The position numbers were made by a program, and so were the translations under genes. From an uncultured Eubacteriales bacterium (GTDB taxonomy: Bacteria > Bacillota > Clostridia > Christensenellales > Pumilibacteraceae), in assembly GCA_900543755.1 (NCBI GenBank), contig UQSP01000001.1, forward strand, positions 62,001-126,000: a DNA stretch of 64,000 bases. The letters are read 5' to 3'. Positions within the stretch are counted from its first letter, which is position 1; each line of letters opens with the position of its first letter. The notes beneath the pieces were generated by a model. It ran no database searches. It saw nothing but the letters and a program-made list of their open reading frames with translations, and had not been told where the DNA came from. Shown piece after piece: positions 1 to 9,045 of the stretch.

Positions 1-2
1 TC

Positions 3-905
3 AAATACACGGGAGTGTCGGACGTAAAAATGCAGGAGGGCAGTTTAAGGTGCGACGTAAATCTTTCCGTCGCTAAAAAAGGCGAGCCTATGGGCACGCG
101 TACCGAAACCAAAAACCTTAATTCGTTCAGGTCCGTGCTGCGTTCCTGTAAGTATGAAGCGGAGCGTCAGATAGAGATAAAGGAAAGCGGCGGACAAGTG
201 GTGCAGGAAACGCGCCGCTGGGACGACGTTTCGGGCGAGGGCAGCGGTATGCGCGGCAAGGAAAACGCCCACGATTACAGATATTTTCCCGAACCCGACC
301 TTATGCCCGTCGTCATGTCCGATGAGGACATCGAGCGGATAAGGGCTACCATTCCCGCATTAAAGCAGCAGCGTATAGATAAATATACCGCCGAGTATAA
401 TCTTTCGGATTACGACGCGGCGCTGATAACGGCTGACGTGGCGATTGCCGACCTTTTCGACGGAGCGGTTGCCGCGGGAGCCAACCCCAAAAAAGCCGCT
501 AATTTCATCATGGGCGACGTAATGCGTCTTGCCAAAGAGCCGGGAAGCGAGGACGTTAACATTAAAATTACTCCCGCTCAGTTAAGCGCGATGCTGTCGC
601 TGGTGGAGCAGGGCGTAGTCAGTCTTGTTGCCGTTCAGAAGGAGATTTTCCCCAAAGTCTGGGGGACCGACTCCGACCCCGCGGCAGTCGTGGACAAACT
701 GGGACTTCGCCAGTCCAACGATACCGCCGAAATCGAGGCCGTTGTCAAAGAAATCATGGCCGCCAACGAGAGGGTGGTAAACGATTACCGCTCCGGCAAC
801 ACGAAAGTCGTGTCCTTTTTCGTGGGACAGGTGATGAAGGCCACTAAAGGCAAGGCAAATCCCAAAGTGGTCAACGAAGTGCTTGCCAAACTGCTTAAAG
901 GCTGA
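3..905 (+). CDS. gatB: Asp/Glu-tRNA(Asn/Gln) amidotransferase subunit B, C-terminal part
   Basis: This is the 3' part of gatB, the subunit of GatCAB that binds mischarged Glu-tRNA(Gln) or Asp-tRNA(Asn), activates it with ATP and passes ammonia from GatA to make Gln-/Asn-tRNA. The reading frame is open to the left edge, so the N-terminus lies outside the window; an apparent GTG start at 15 is an internal valine. About 300 residues are visible. The cradle-domain motifs MQEGSLRCDVN, TETKNLNSF and HDYRYFPEPDL are followed by the helical and YqeY-like tRNA-binding tail (from about residue 150), ending in PKVVNEVLAKLL. The end of the ORF looks complete. A terminator follows directly, so this is the last gene of its transcript. 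Confidence 0.95.
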   Translation, partial: KYTGVSDVKMQEGSLRCDVNLSVAKKGEPMGTRTETKNLNSFRSVLRSCKYEAERQIEIKESGGQVVQETRRWDDVSGEGSGMRGKENAHDYRYFPEPDLMPVVMSDEDIERIRATIPALKQQRIDKYTAEYNLSDYDAALITADVAIADLFDGAVAAGANPKKAANFIMGDVMRLAKEPGSEDVNIKITPAQLSAMLSLVEQGVVSLVAVQKEIFPKVWGTDSDPAAVVDKLGLRQSNDTAEIEAVVKEIMAANERVVNDYRSGNTKVVSFFVGQVMKATKGKANPKVVNEVLAKLLKG

Positions 906-972
906 CAAAGGCTGAAACCGTAAAGCTGAAGACGCTTGCGGTTGACGGATTATTTAATAAACATTTTTTCGG

Positions 973-1008
973 GCGCGGAGTCTTTTATGGGACGCCGCGC
1001 TTTTTTTT
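973..1008 (+). terminator. Rho-independent terminator after gatB
   Basis: The arms GCGCGG (973-978) and CCGCGC (995-1000) form a GC-rich stem, extended by inner pairs and followed by eight T. It closes the gatB transcript. Confidence 0.85.
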
Positions 1009-1140
1009 ATTGCGCTTTGGTTTGAAAAATCCCCACCCCCTCGGTTATGTATAAAAAAAGAATAGCTCAATCGCAAGCATAATCAGAATAAAAAAGTAAC
1101 AATGAGGTATCGGTTAAACAAGAATATTGCAAAGCCACGG

Positions 1141-1272
1141 CAAGGATTGCGTTAAATAAGCGTGTGTGTCAAAAAGAAACCGCGATATAAGCGACATCCG
1201 TTGACGGTTAAGAGGGCAGTTTACTCATTCAGAATATGTTAAAACACCCGTTCCACCGATAATTTTGACTTT
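1141..1272. repeat. Dispersed intergenic element, copy A
   Basis: This gene-free stretch between gatB and the GH2 gene resembles 23181-23306 (copy B) by eye. The clearest block is 1191-1232 against 23228-23268, roughly three quarters identical. Weaker similarity extends on both sides and ends at a shared AATTTTGA. Neither copy carries an ORF of note. The rest of 1009-1513 is AT-rich and shows no other recognisable feature apart from the GH2 ribosome binding site. The outer ends are approximate. Confidence 0.4.
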
Positions 1273-1513
1273 ATTTTGTGCTTTTTTCTTAAAACGGTGT
1301 AAGGCGGATGATGCGTTACTTTCAAGCAATATTACTTGATTTAGGTCCGTAGTTTTTTCCGAAACTTAAAAACGCGCATTATACAGTAGAAAAAGTCAAT
1401 ATTTATATATGATGAATATGATTTTTAATAGCTAAAACCCGTTTAGTGTGCTAAAATATTATAAATCGGCGAAAACAAAAAAAATAGATTACGCCGTCAA
1501 GGAGATATAAAAA

Positions 1514-3241
1514 ATGAGCATTCCGAGGCCCGAACATCCGGAGCCGCAATTTAAGCGCGACAACTGGGTTAATCTTAACGGAGAGTGGGAATTCGAAATT
1601 GATTTCTGCAGCGAAGGATTAGATAAAAAATACTATCTTCGCGATAAACTAAACGACAAAATTATCGTTCCTTTTGCGCCCGAAAGCGATTTGTCCGGCA
1701 TTGGATATAAGGGATTTATGGACGCGGTCTGGTATCGCCGCAAGCTTGATATTCCCGCGTCTTTCAAGGATAAAAGAGTGCTTTTGCATTTCGGCGCGGT
1801 GGACCACGAGGCGTTTGTTTACGTAAACGGTACGCTTGCGGGCACTCATAAGGGCGGATACTGGCCTTTTTACTTCGATATTACGGATTTACTGAAAGAA
1901 ACGGGCAATTATGTGACCGTTCTTGCCAAAGACGATTTGAGAAACGGTAAATACGGTGCGGGCAAACAGTGTCCTGACCTAAATTCCCGCGGCTGTTTCT
2001 ATACCCGTACTACGGGAATATGGCAAACCGTATGGATGGAGGCGGTTGAAGCGCAGCATATAGACTTTTTCCGTCTTACTCCCGTCGTGGAGGAGTCCGC
2101 TGTGTCGGTGGAACTCAATACCGTGTTAAGTAGCGACTGCTTGCTGACCGCGGAGGCGTTTTTCGGCGGAGAATCAGTGGGAAAACGTACCGTTTCCGTT
2201 AAAGCCGGGCACGCTTCTTTCGAGCTTAAGCTGAGTAAACTTCATCTTTGGGATTTGGGACAGGGCAACCTTTACGACCTTAAGCTGACCCTTTCAAGCG
2301 GAAACAAGGTTTTGGACGAAGTAAAAAGTTACTTCGGCATGCGTTCCGTTTGCTTTAAGGACGGCAAGTTTTATCTTAACGGCAGGTCCGTTTTCGGCAG
2401 ATTCATACTTGACCAGGGATTTTATAAGGACGGGATTTACACGGCTCCCGACGTAAGCCGTTTCGACGAGGATATTAAACTTTCGACCGATTTAGGGTAT
2501 AACGGCGCGCGCTTCCACGAAAAAGTGTTCGAGCCGCTTGCCCTTTACGCCGCGGACAAAGCGGGTTACATGGTATGGGACGAATATCCCGACTGGCACT
2601 TAAATCACGACGACATCTCTTGCCTTGACGAGCTTATTCCCGATTGGCTTGCGGAGATAAGGCGCGACTACAATCACCCGTCGATTATAGGCTGGTGCTG
2701 TCTTAACGAAACGTGGGACCGCGGACCGAAAAAATTAAGACAGGACGACAGACTGCTTGAAACCATTTACCGCGTCGTTAAAAGTCAGGATAATACTCGC
2801 CCCGTAATAGATACAAGCGGAAATTTCCACGTAATTACCGATACTTTCGATATCCATTGGTATGAGCAGAATCCCGAAGCTTTCCGCAAGGGATTTGAGG
2901 AAAATAACGGAATTTTCGTTAACTTTACGGACAGACAGTCTTACAACAATACTCCTTATTGGGTTTCCGAGTACGGCGGAATCAAATTGCCCGACGACGA
3001 CGGCGGCTGGGGTTACGGCAACGCGCCAAAAGACAGAAACGAGTTCTTCGAAAGATATAAAGGGCTTACCGACGTGCTTTTGGACGATGAAAAATGCTGG
3101 GCGCTTTGTTACACGCAGCTTTACGACGTGGAGCAGGAGGTTAACGGTCTTTACCGTTACGACCGCAGCGACAAGTTTACCGCGAAGGAAAAGAAGTTCC
3201 TTAAATCGGTAATGGAAAGAAAGGCGGCTGTCGAAAAGTAA
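1514..3241 (+). CDS. Glycoside hydrolase family 2 (beta-galactosidase/beta-glucuronidase-like)
   Basis: A 575-residue GH2 enzyme that hydrolyses a terminal beta-linked sugar with retention. The order is typical of the family: an N-terminal jelly-roll sugar-binding domain (about 1-175), an immunoglobulin-like beta domain (about 180-285) and a TIM barrel (about 290-565). The acid/base glutamate is E399 in CCLNETWD and the nucleophile is E486 in WVSEYGG. It is the short form, without the extra C-terminal domains of LacZ. There is no signal peptide, so it probably acts in the cytosol on imported oligosaccharides. An AAGGAGAT site precedes the ATG. It is monocistronic, ending at a strong bidirectional terminator. 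The exact sugar specificity cannot be read from these motifs. Confidence 0.85.
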   Translation: MSIPRPEHPEPQFKRDNWVNLNGEWEFEIDFCSEGLDKKYYLRDKLNDKIIVPFAPESDLSGIGYKGFMDAVWYRRKLDIPASFKDKRVLLHFGAVDHEAFVYVNGTLAGTHKGGYWPFYFDITDLLKETGNYVTVLAKDDLRNGKYGAGKQCPDLNSRGCFYTRTTGIWQTVWMEAVEAQHIDFFRLTPVVEESAVSVELNTVLSSDCLLTAEAFFGGESVGKRTVSVKAGHASFELKLSKLHLWDLGQGNLYDLKLTLSSGNKVLDEVKSYFGMRSVCFKDGKFYLNGRSVFGRFILDQGFYKDGIYTAPDVSRFDEDIKLSTDLGYNGARFHEKVFEPLALYAADKAGYMVWDEYPDWHLNHDDISCLDELIPDWLAEIRRDYNHPSIIGWCCLNETWDRGPKKLRQDDRLLETIYRVVKSQDNTRPVIDTSGNFHVITDTFDIHWYEQNPEAFRKGFEENNGIFVNFTDRQSYNNTPYWVSEYGGIKLPDDDGGWGYGNAPKDRNEFFERYKGLTDVLLDDEKCWALCYTQLYDVEQEVNGLYRYDRSDKFTAKEKKFLKSVMERKAAVEK

Positions 3242-3270
3242 TTTTGTAAGGTATTTATTAAAAACAAAAA

Positions 3271-3313
3271 AAATCGCGTGCGGCGTTTTTGGTCCGCGCG
3301 CGATTTGTTTTTT
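3271..3313. terminator. Bidirectional terminator between GH2 gene and apgM
   Basis: AAATCGCG (3271-3278) pairs with CGCGATTT (3299-3306), extended inward by GCGG/CCGC. An A tract lies on the left and a T tract on the right, so it can serve both convergent genes. Confidence 0.85.
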
Positions 3314-3429
3314 ATAGGTTTGTTTGCGGTATAGTTTGTCTTTTGGGCGTAAAAATTGAACTTCGGAATATATTTTGTTTATAAGCCGTAAAAAATTTAC
3401 TGTAATGAAATAAGCTTGTATTTTTGGCT

Positions 3430-4644
3430 TTACGACAACAGTTTTTTCATAAAATCTACGCCGCTTGCCGTATATATTCCCGTTTTCGCCGCATTTTCTT
3501 CGTCAAAAACCTTTATGCCGCTGCCGACGGGGTTTTCGCTGTCGTAAATAAGGTAGGGTACGGGGTCGGAAACGTGAGTTTTTTTGACTATGGGCGTCGC
3601 GTGGTCGGGAAGAACGGCGATTTTAAAAGGCACGTTTTGAGCTTTAAGAAATTCAAGGACGGGACCCACGATTTTACGGTCGATTAATTCGATTGACTGC
3701 TTTTTTTCCTCGTAATTGCCCTGATGACCGCATTCGTCGGGCGCTTCGAGATGTATGTAGACAAAATCGTTTTTCTTTAATGCGTTTACCGCCGCCTCGG
3801 CTTTACCGTCGAAGTTCGTTTTTATCGTGCCCGTCGCGCCCGCTACTTCGATTACTTCCATGTTTGCGGCTATACCGATGCCTTTTATAAGGTCTACCGC
3901 GGAAATTACCGCGCCGTGAAGACCGTGCAATTTGTAAAAGTCGTCAAGGGCGGGCTTTCTGCCTTCGCCCCACAGCCAGATTGAGTTTGCGGGATTAAGT
4001 CCTTTTTTGCGGCGTTCGATATTTACGGGGTGGTCTTTAAGCATGTCGAACGACTTTTTCATAAGCGTCAAAAATCGGTCCGCGTGCTCGCCTTTGGGAA
4101 GATAATCGGTGATTTTACGGTCGCTTATGTCGTGCGGAGGCGTCAATATCGCGCCCGTATCAGCGTTTTTAAGCAGCAAACAGTGACGGTAACTTACTCC
4201 GCCGTAAAGTTCCGCCCCCTCAAGCGGCAAATTTTCGGCGAGAAAGGAGATAAGTTCGTGCGCTTCCGAAGTGGTGATTTCCCCCGCGGAATAGTCGCGC
4301 ATTGTCTTGTTTTCGTAATTTTCGTCTTCCGAAAGAGTGACGAGATTACAGCGGTAGCTGACGTCTTCGGGACTCATTTTTACGCCTATGCTCAAAGCCT
4401 CGAGGGGAGAGCGACCCGTGTAGTAAAGGTCGGGGGCATATCCCATTACCGACAGGTTTGCAACGTCGCTCCCGGGTTTCATGCCGTCGGGTACGGTTTT
4501 TAAAAGTCCCGTTTCCGCTTTCTCCGCCAAGGAATCCGTTACGGGCTTAAACGCTTCTTTCATGGGCGTGTTGCCCTTTTCGTCGGGATAGTCCGACATT
4601 CCGTCAAATAAAACTACTACGTATTTTTTTGCGGTCTTATCCAT
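3430..4644 (-). CDS. apgM: Cofactor-independent phosphoglycerate mutase, archaeal-type (ApgM)
   Basis: A 404-residue enzyme of the alkaline-phosphatase superfamily that interconverts 3- and 2-phosphoglycerate in glycolysis. Metal-site motifs are LFDGMSDYP near the N-terminus, PGSDVANLSVMGYAP with the phosphorylated serine (about residues 57-71), YIHLEAPDECGHQGN (about 295-310) and VLPDHATP near the C-terminus. The length matches ApgM rather than the ~510-residue GpmI form. It is convergent with the GH2 gene and followed upstream by glmS on the same strand about 70 bp away. The segment upstream of its start holds a TATAAT-like box (about 4681-4686, minus strand), so it may have its own promoter. 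Confidence 0.9.
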   Translation of the reverse strand: MDKTAKKYVVVLFDGMSDYPDEKGNTPMKEAFKPVTDSLAEKAETGLLKTVPDGMKPGSDVANLSVMGYAPDLYYTGRSPLEALSIGVKMSPEDVSYRCNLVTLSEDENYENKTMRDYSAGEITTSEAHELISFLAENLPLEGAELYGGVSYRHCLLLKNADTGAILTPPHDISDRKITDYLPKGEHADRFLTLMKKSFDMLKDHPVNIERRKKGLNPANSIWLWGEGRKPALDDFYKLHGLHGAVISAVDLIKGIGIAANMEVIEVAGATGTIKTNFDGKAEAAVNALKKNDFVYIHLEAPDECGHQGNYEEKKQSIELIDRKIVGPVLEFLKAQNVPFKIAVLPDHATPIVKKTHVSDPVPYLIYDSENPVGSGIKVFDEENAAKTGIYTASGVDFMKKLLS

Positions 4645-4715
4645 TTACTAAGGCGTCCTTTGATTGTTTTTACGGTAAAATTATATCACTATTCGACGTT
4701 TAAGTCGAGTAATTA

Positions 4716-6545
4716 CTACTCGACGGTGACGGATTTTGCAAGATTTCTGGGTTTGTCAATGTCGCAGCCTCTTATCGCGGCGACGTAGTACCCGAAAAGC
4801 TGCAGGTAAACCGCTGTAAGCACGGGGGCAAGCAGGGGGTGACAGTCGGGGATATAAAGCGTGTATTCCGCTTCGTTTTCGACGGCGCTGTTTTCTTTGG
4901 ATGCGACCGCAATGACTTTCGCTCCGCGTGTTTTTACTTCTTTTATATTGGATAGTGTCTTTTCGAAAAGTCTTTTGTCCACGGCTACCGCGATTACGGG
5001 CGAGCCGTTTTCGATAAGCGATATCGTGCCGTGTTTAAGTTCCCCGGCAGGATATGCTTCTGCGTGGATGTAGGAAATTTCCTTCAGCTTTAGCGCGCCT
5101 TCCAAAGCGGAAGCGTAATCCATGCCGCGGCCTATAAAAAAGAAGTCCTTGTTTTTGTAATACAGCGAGGCGAGGTATTGCGTCGTTTCGGGAGTCTTAA
5201 GCAGTTTTTCTATGTTGTCGGGCAAAGCTTTAAGGCTGTCAAGCTGTTCTTTATATTCGGTTAAAGACAGCGAGTCAAGCCTTCCTGCGAGGTAAAGTCC
5301 GATAAGATACAGCGACGCAACCTGCGTTGTGTAACCCTTTGTCGTCGCCACGGCGATTTCGGGGCCGGCATGGGTGTACAAAACGTTGTCGGCTTCTCTT
5401 GCGATGGAAGAACCGACTACGTTTACTATCGCCAATGTTTTGCTTTTAAGGCGCTTTGCCTCTCTCAGCGCGGCAAGAGTGTCCGCCGTTTCTCCGCTTT
5501 GGGAAATTATTATCGTAAGGACGCGTTCGTCCGCGATGGGACCGCGGTAACGGAATTCGCTGGCAAGGTCCGTTTCGACGGGAATACGGCACACGCGCTC
5601 GATGTAATACTTGCCGATTATGCCCGCATGATAAGCCGACCCGCAACCCACAATGTTGATTTTTTTAATGTTTTTTACGTATTCTTCGGTTAAAACCACG
5701 TCGTCGAGTACGATTTCGTTTTCCTTTATGCGCGGCATTACGGTATCGCGGACGGCTTTGGGTTGCTCGTGAATTTCTTTAAGCATAAAGTGGGGATATC
5801 CGCCTTTTTCAGCGGTTTCGGGGTCCCAATCCACGAAAAAAGGCTGCTTTTCTTCCGCTTCCGCGTTTTTGTTGTAAACAACGACTTTATCTTTGCTTAC
5901 GCAGGCTATTTCGTCGTCGGCAAGTAAAATGAAACTTCTGGTGTATTTTAAAAGTGCAGGCATATCGGAGGCAATAAAGTTTTCGTTTTCGCCAAGGCCC
6001 ACGACAAGCGGACTGTCTTTTCTTACGGCGTAAAACACGTCGGGAGTTTCGTTGAACAGTACGCCCAGAGCGTAGGACCCCGAAAGCTTGTTAAGCACCT
6101 TCCTTATGCACGTCAAAACGTCGCCTTCGAAGTAGTATTCAAGTAAATGCGCAATTACTTCGGTATCCGTTTGAGAAATAAAGCTGAATCCTTTTTCGGT
6201 AAGAAAGGATTTAAGCTCCAGATAATTTTCTATTATGCCGTTGTGCACGACCGCAAATCTGCCTTTTTCCGACAGATGCGGGTGAGAGTTGACGTCGTTC
6301 GGTTCACCGTGCGTCGCCCAGCGGGTGTGACCCACTCCGACCGTACCGTCAAGAGTTTCGCCGCCCGACGTTAGTTCCGTAAGCCGCGACAGTCTGCCTT
6401 TGGCTTTTACGGCGCGTATAACCCCGTCGCCGCTTTCCACGGCTATTCCGCTTGAGTCGTAGCCGCGATACTCCAGTTTTTTAAGTCCGTCCAAAAGAAG
6501 GGGAGCCGCTTTGCGTCTTCCCGCGTAACCAACTATTCCGCACAT
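4716..6545 (-). CDS. glmS: Glutamine--fructose-6-phosphate aminotransferase (isomerizing)
   Basis: A 609-residue enzyme making glucosamine-6-phosphate from fructose-6-phosphate and glutamine, the first committed step to UDP-GlcNAc. It starts MCGIVGYAG; after Met removal Cys is the N-terminal nucleophile of the glutaminase domain (about 1-225). Two SIS sugar-isomerase domains follow (about 280-430 and 455-600), with SQSGETADT and the C-terminal DKPRNLAKSVTVE. The length is standard. An AAGGAGT site precedes the ATG. GlmM (7597-8880) catalyses the next step. The leader does not look like the glmS ribozyme (see 6601-6664), so metabolite-triggered self-cleavage is not supported here. Confidence 0.96.
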   Translation of the reverse strand: MCGIVGYAGRRKAAPLLLDGLKKLEYRGYDSSGIAVESGDGVIRAVKAKGRLSRLTELTSGGETLDGTVGVGHTRWATHGEPNDVNSHPHLSEKGRFAVVHNGIIENYLELKSFLTEKGFSFISQTDTEVIAHLLEYYFEGDVLTCIRKVLNKLSGSYALGVLFNETPDVFYAVRKDSPLVVGLGENENFIASDMPALLKYTRSFILLADDEIACVSKDKVVVYNKNAEAEEKQPFFVDWDPETAEKGGYPHFMLKEIHEQPKAVRDTVMPRIKENEIVLDDVVLTEEYVKNIKKINIVGCGSAYHAGIIGKYYIERVCRIPVETDLASEFRYRGPIADERVLTIIISQSGETADTLAALREAKRLKSKTLAIVNVVGSSIAREADNVLYTHAGPEIAVATTKGYTTQVASLYLIGLYLAGRLDSLSLTEYKEQLDSLKALPDNIEKLLKTPETTQYLASLYYKNKDFFFIGRGMDYASALEGALKLKEISYIHAEAYPAGELKHGTISLIENGSPVIAVAVDKRLFEKTLSNIKEVKTRGAKVIAVASKENSAVENEAEYTLYIPDCHPLLAPVLTAVYLQLFGYYVAAIRGCDIDKPRNLAKSVTVE

Positions 6546-6600
6546 TTTATACTCCTTGAAAAAAAATTATGTTTTACGGGATTGTCCTTTAGCGGCTTTT

Positions 6601-6664
6601 CGGTCCGTCACTCGCGATAAGGCGAATGTCGGTTTACGGACCGCGCCGACACCCGGGTATCCGA
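6601..6664 (-). promoter_or_regulatory. Structured leader upstream of glmS
   Basis: Read on the minus strand, the leader holds two hairpins. The outer one is an exact 8-bp inverted repeat, CGGTCCGT at 6601-6608 and ACGGACCG at 6636-6643. The second, around 6646-6664, pairs GTCGG arms about a CCCGGG core. No glmS-ribozyme core sequence is present. It may be structured RNA or the terminator of the upstream gene that ends at 6698, although no clear U tract is seen. Confidence 0.4.
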
Positions 6665-6697
6665 CGTTAACATTATATGTTCCGATGATTTTTAGGT

Positions 6698-7387
6698 TTA
6701 ATCCTCACGGCCTTTATCGCTTTTCCCGTCCGTGGTGTCTGATTCCGCTTGAGAGTGAGGTTTATGCAGGATTATCTTTATTATCAGCAAAATTACGATA
6801 ATTATCGCGATTATTCCCAATGCCGTAATTATCCAGTTGATATACGGCTCGAAAAACCGGCAGAGAAGAAGTATTATAAGGCTGGCAACAAGGTTGCCCG
6901 CAACCACGGAGGCAAGGGCGTTACGGTATTTCATTTTAAGCAGCGACGCCACCGCGCATCCCGTCCACACGCCCGTAAGAGGCAGGGGTATTGCAACAAA
7001 GAGAAATACTCCCAGCATTTTTTTGCGCTCGGTTTTTTTCGTCGCTTCTTTATCCTGACCGCTTTCTTCGTCAACTTTTACGGATTTGCTCTTTTTCTCG
7101 AATTTGTCGTAAAGAGCGGTACCTATTTTACGGAAAATTCTGGTTTTCGAAAGCCATTTGATGAAAGGAATAAGCACCAGCAAAAGCAAGGGCGCCAGCA
7201 TGGACGAGCCTATAAAGGCAAACAGCCACGATTGAAAGTAATCAAGTTTAAGTCCCAGTCCTATGGGCATGGCAAGACGCGCCTCCACTATGGGCAGGGC
7301 GGCGATAAGCACTGTTACTATCTGTGGGTAAACGAAAACTTTTATCAAAAAATCCAGAATATTTTCTATAAGTCTGTCTATCATCAA
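6698..7387 (-). CDS. Small multidrug export-type membrane protein (COG2426-like)
   Basis: A 229-residue integral membrane protein resembling the Sm_multidrug_ex family, whose biochemical role is poorly established. Four to five membrane segments are visible: about 18-36, 48-70, 122-140 with the family-like FVAIPLPLTGVWTGC, 150-172 and 180-205. A charged KSKSVKVDEESGQDKE loop lies in the middle, and the C-terminus is polar and acidic/basic. The first glycine of the usual PLPGTG is replaced (PLPLTG). It lies upstream of glmS on the same strand, 152 bp away, and shares a divergent promoter region with glmM. Confidence 0.7.
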   Translation of the reverse strand: MMIDRLIENILDFLIKVFVYPQIVTVLIAALPIVEARLAMPIGLGLKLDYFQSWLFAFIGSSMLAPLLLLVLIPFIKWLSKTRIFRKIGTALYDKFEKKSKSVKVDEESGQDKEATKKTERKKMLGVFLFVAIPLPLTGVWTGCAVASLLKMKYRNALASVVAGNLVASLIILLLCRFFEPYINWIITALGIIAIIIVILLIIKIILHKPHSQAESDTTDGKSDKGRED

Positions 7388-7500
7388 TACCTCGCAATGA
7401 CAAATGAACGTTTATTTTCCGTTTTCCATATTATGTATGGTAAGCTTGCAACGACTGAATTTTAAATTGTTGAATAAAAGCGACCTTACATAACCATTAT

Positions 7501-7529
7501 ATTTTACATTACGTTTGAATATTTGTCAA
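7501..7529 (-). promoter_or_regulatory. Sigma-A promoter for the small export-type gene
   Basis: On the minus strand TTGACA (7524-7529) is followed after 17 nt by TAAAAT (7501-7506). The predicted leader is about 110 nt. Confidence 0.6.
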
Positions 7530-7545
7530 TGTATGTGCGGCGTGC

Positions 7546-7575
7546 TTGACAAAAGCTCGCAAAAAAAGTTAAAAT
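7546..7575 (+). promoter_or_regulatory. Sigma-A promoter for glmM with a very short leader
   Basis: TTGACA (7546-7551), an 18-nt spacer and TAAAAT (7570-7575) lie just before glmM. Transcription would start close to the ribosome binding site itself, leaving only about 15 nt of leader. Confidence 0.6.
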
Positions 7576-7596
7576 ATGCGCAGGAGTAATAAATTT

Positions 7597-8880
7597 ATGG
7601 GTAAATATTTCGGTACCGACGGTATAAGAGGAAAATACGGCGAAAAGCTGGACGAAGCGCTTGCTTATAAAACCGGACTGGCGCTTGGCGGCTTTTACGG
7701 CGGCGGAAAATTCGTGCTTGGCAGGGATACGCGCATCTCGGGCGAAGAGATAGAAAATGCGCTTGTGCGCGGTATAACGGATATGGGCGGAGAAGTTTTG
7801 CTTCTCGGAATTCTGCCCACGCCTGCCGTCGCCATGCTTGCGATTAAACACGGGGCAAAATGCGGAGTCATGATTTCCGCTTCCCACAATCCGCCGGAGT
7901 ATAACGGCATCAAGGTTTTCGACGGAAACGGCGTAAAACTCGGGGAGGAACAGGAAGGCAGCATCGAATATTATATCGACAATCTTCCTTCCGTCACGGG
8001 CGGCGGCAAAGTGGAAAAAAAGGACGGCGCAAAACGCGAGTATATAGATTATCTCGTAAGCACCGTAAACGCTGATTTCCGCGGGCTTAAAGTCTGGCTG
8101 GACTGCGGTTACGGCGCGGCTTCCACCGTCGCGGAGGAGGCTTTCAGGCGCTTGGGCGCGACTGTTTCCGTAGACAACTGCAAGCTGCGCGGCGAAAAAA
8201 TTAACAGCGGCTGCGGCGCGCTTTATCCGCAGTATGTGCGCAACAGCATGAAGGGTACGGACTGCAGGCTGGGTTTTGCGTTCGACGGCGACGCCGACAG
8301 GCTCAGCGTAGTCATGGACGGCGAAATCATCGACGGCGATACGGTTTTATACAACATTTCCAAAACCATGGACATAAAGGACGGGGTGGTTGTGGGAACC
8401 ATACTAAACAACCTGGCGCTTGAAAACAAGCTTGCCGAAAACGGCAGAAGGTTGGTGCGCACCCCCGTGGGCGACAAGTATATCTGCGACCTTATGTACC
8501 GCAAGGGCTACAATATCGGCGGCGAGCAGAGCGGGCATTACATCGTTTATCCCGCCGCAACAACGGGCGACGGCATTTTAAGCGCAATGTTTCTGGCAAA
8601 ATCGCTTTATCAAAACGGTTCGCTTGAAAAAATGGAGAAGCTGGAGCTTGTGCCTCAAAAAGCCATTGCGGAATACGCGGACCCTTCGATAATGTATGAT
8701 AAAACAATGCGTAAAATGACTGAGGACGCGGAAACGGAGCTTGCGGGCAAAGGCAGAATAATCGTCCGTATGAGCGGTACCGAGCCCAAAGTGCGCGTAA
8801 TGGTAGAGTGCAGCGAGCCCGCGCTTGTGGACGAAATTCTTTCGCGGTTCAAAAAATATATAAATTCCGTAGGCATTTAA
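7597..8880 (+). CDS. glmM: Phosphoglucosamine mutase
   Basis: A 427-residue alpha-D-phosphohexomutase converting glucosamine-6-phosphate to glucosamine-1-phosphate for UDP-GlcNAc. The substrate phosphate loop begins GKYFGTDGIRG, the catalytic phosphoserine is S96 in ISASHNPP, the metal loop is FAFDGDADRL (about residues 228-237), the sugar loop is GGEQSGHY and the C-terminal phosphate loop is RMSGTEPKVRV. The ATG at 7597 is chosen over the one at 7576: it sits 10 nt after AGGAG (7582-7586) and gives the canonical N-terminus. It is slightly shorter than the usual ~445 residues. It is a partner of glmS in the same pathway, on the other strand. Confidence 0.95.
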   Translation: MGKYFGTDGIRGKYGEKLDEALAYKTGLALGGFYGGGKFVLGRDTRISGEEIENALVRGITDMGGEVLLLGILPTPAVAMLAIKHGAKCGVMISASHNPPEYNGIKVFDGNGVKLGEEQEGSIEYYIDNLPSVTGGGKVEKKDGAKREYIDYLVSTVNADFRGLKVWLDCGYGAASTVAEEAFRRLGATVSVDNCKLRGEKINSGCGALYPQYVRNSMKGTDCRLGFAFDGDADRLSVVMDGEIIDGDTVLYNISKTMDIKDGVVVGTILNNLALENKLAENGRRLVRTPVGDKYICDLMYRKGYNIGGEQSGHYIVYPAATTGDGILSAMFLAKSLYQNGSLEKMEKLELVPQKAIAEYADPSIMYDKTMRKMTEDAETELAGKGRIIVRMSGTEPKVRVMVECSEPALVDEILSRFKKYINSVGI

Positions 8881-8897
8881 AACAGTTTGACGACCGG

Positions 8898-8937
8898 TTT
8901 TTTAGGGATTAAACGAATTTTTTAGGGATTAAACGAA
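8898..8937. repeat. Tandem 20-bp direct repeat, with a third partial copy at 9141-9152
   Basis: Two exact back-to-back copies of a 20-mer (six T, then AGGGATTAAACGAA) lie at 8898-8917 and 8918-8937, just after glmM. The 12-base core AGGGATTAAACG recurs at 9141-9152. Otherwise the gap 8881-9324 holds only the two terminators listed. Confidence 0.6.
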
Positions 8938-9045
8938 ACGTATTGACAATCGGATAAACGAAAAAAACAATTTCAGCGTTTCTTATGTCTTTTTCCGCGG
9001 TTTCGTTTTAAGCGGCGGCATCACGATAAACACAGCAACCTTGTA

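Noticed and set aside
6546..6700. glmS self-cleaving ribozyme
   Set aside because: The leader lacks the expected core sequence; only two unrelated hairpins are present.
6749..7465. A 238-codon plus-strand ORF opposite the export-type gene
   Set aside because: The minus-strand product has clear membrane helices and a family motif; this frame is basic and Tyr/Phe-rich without structure.
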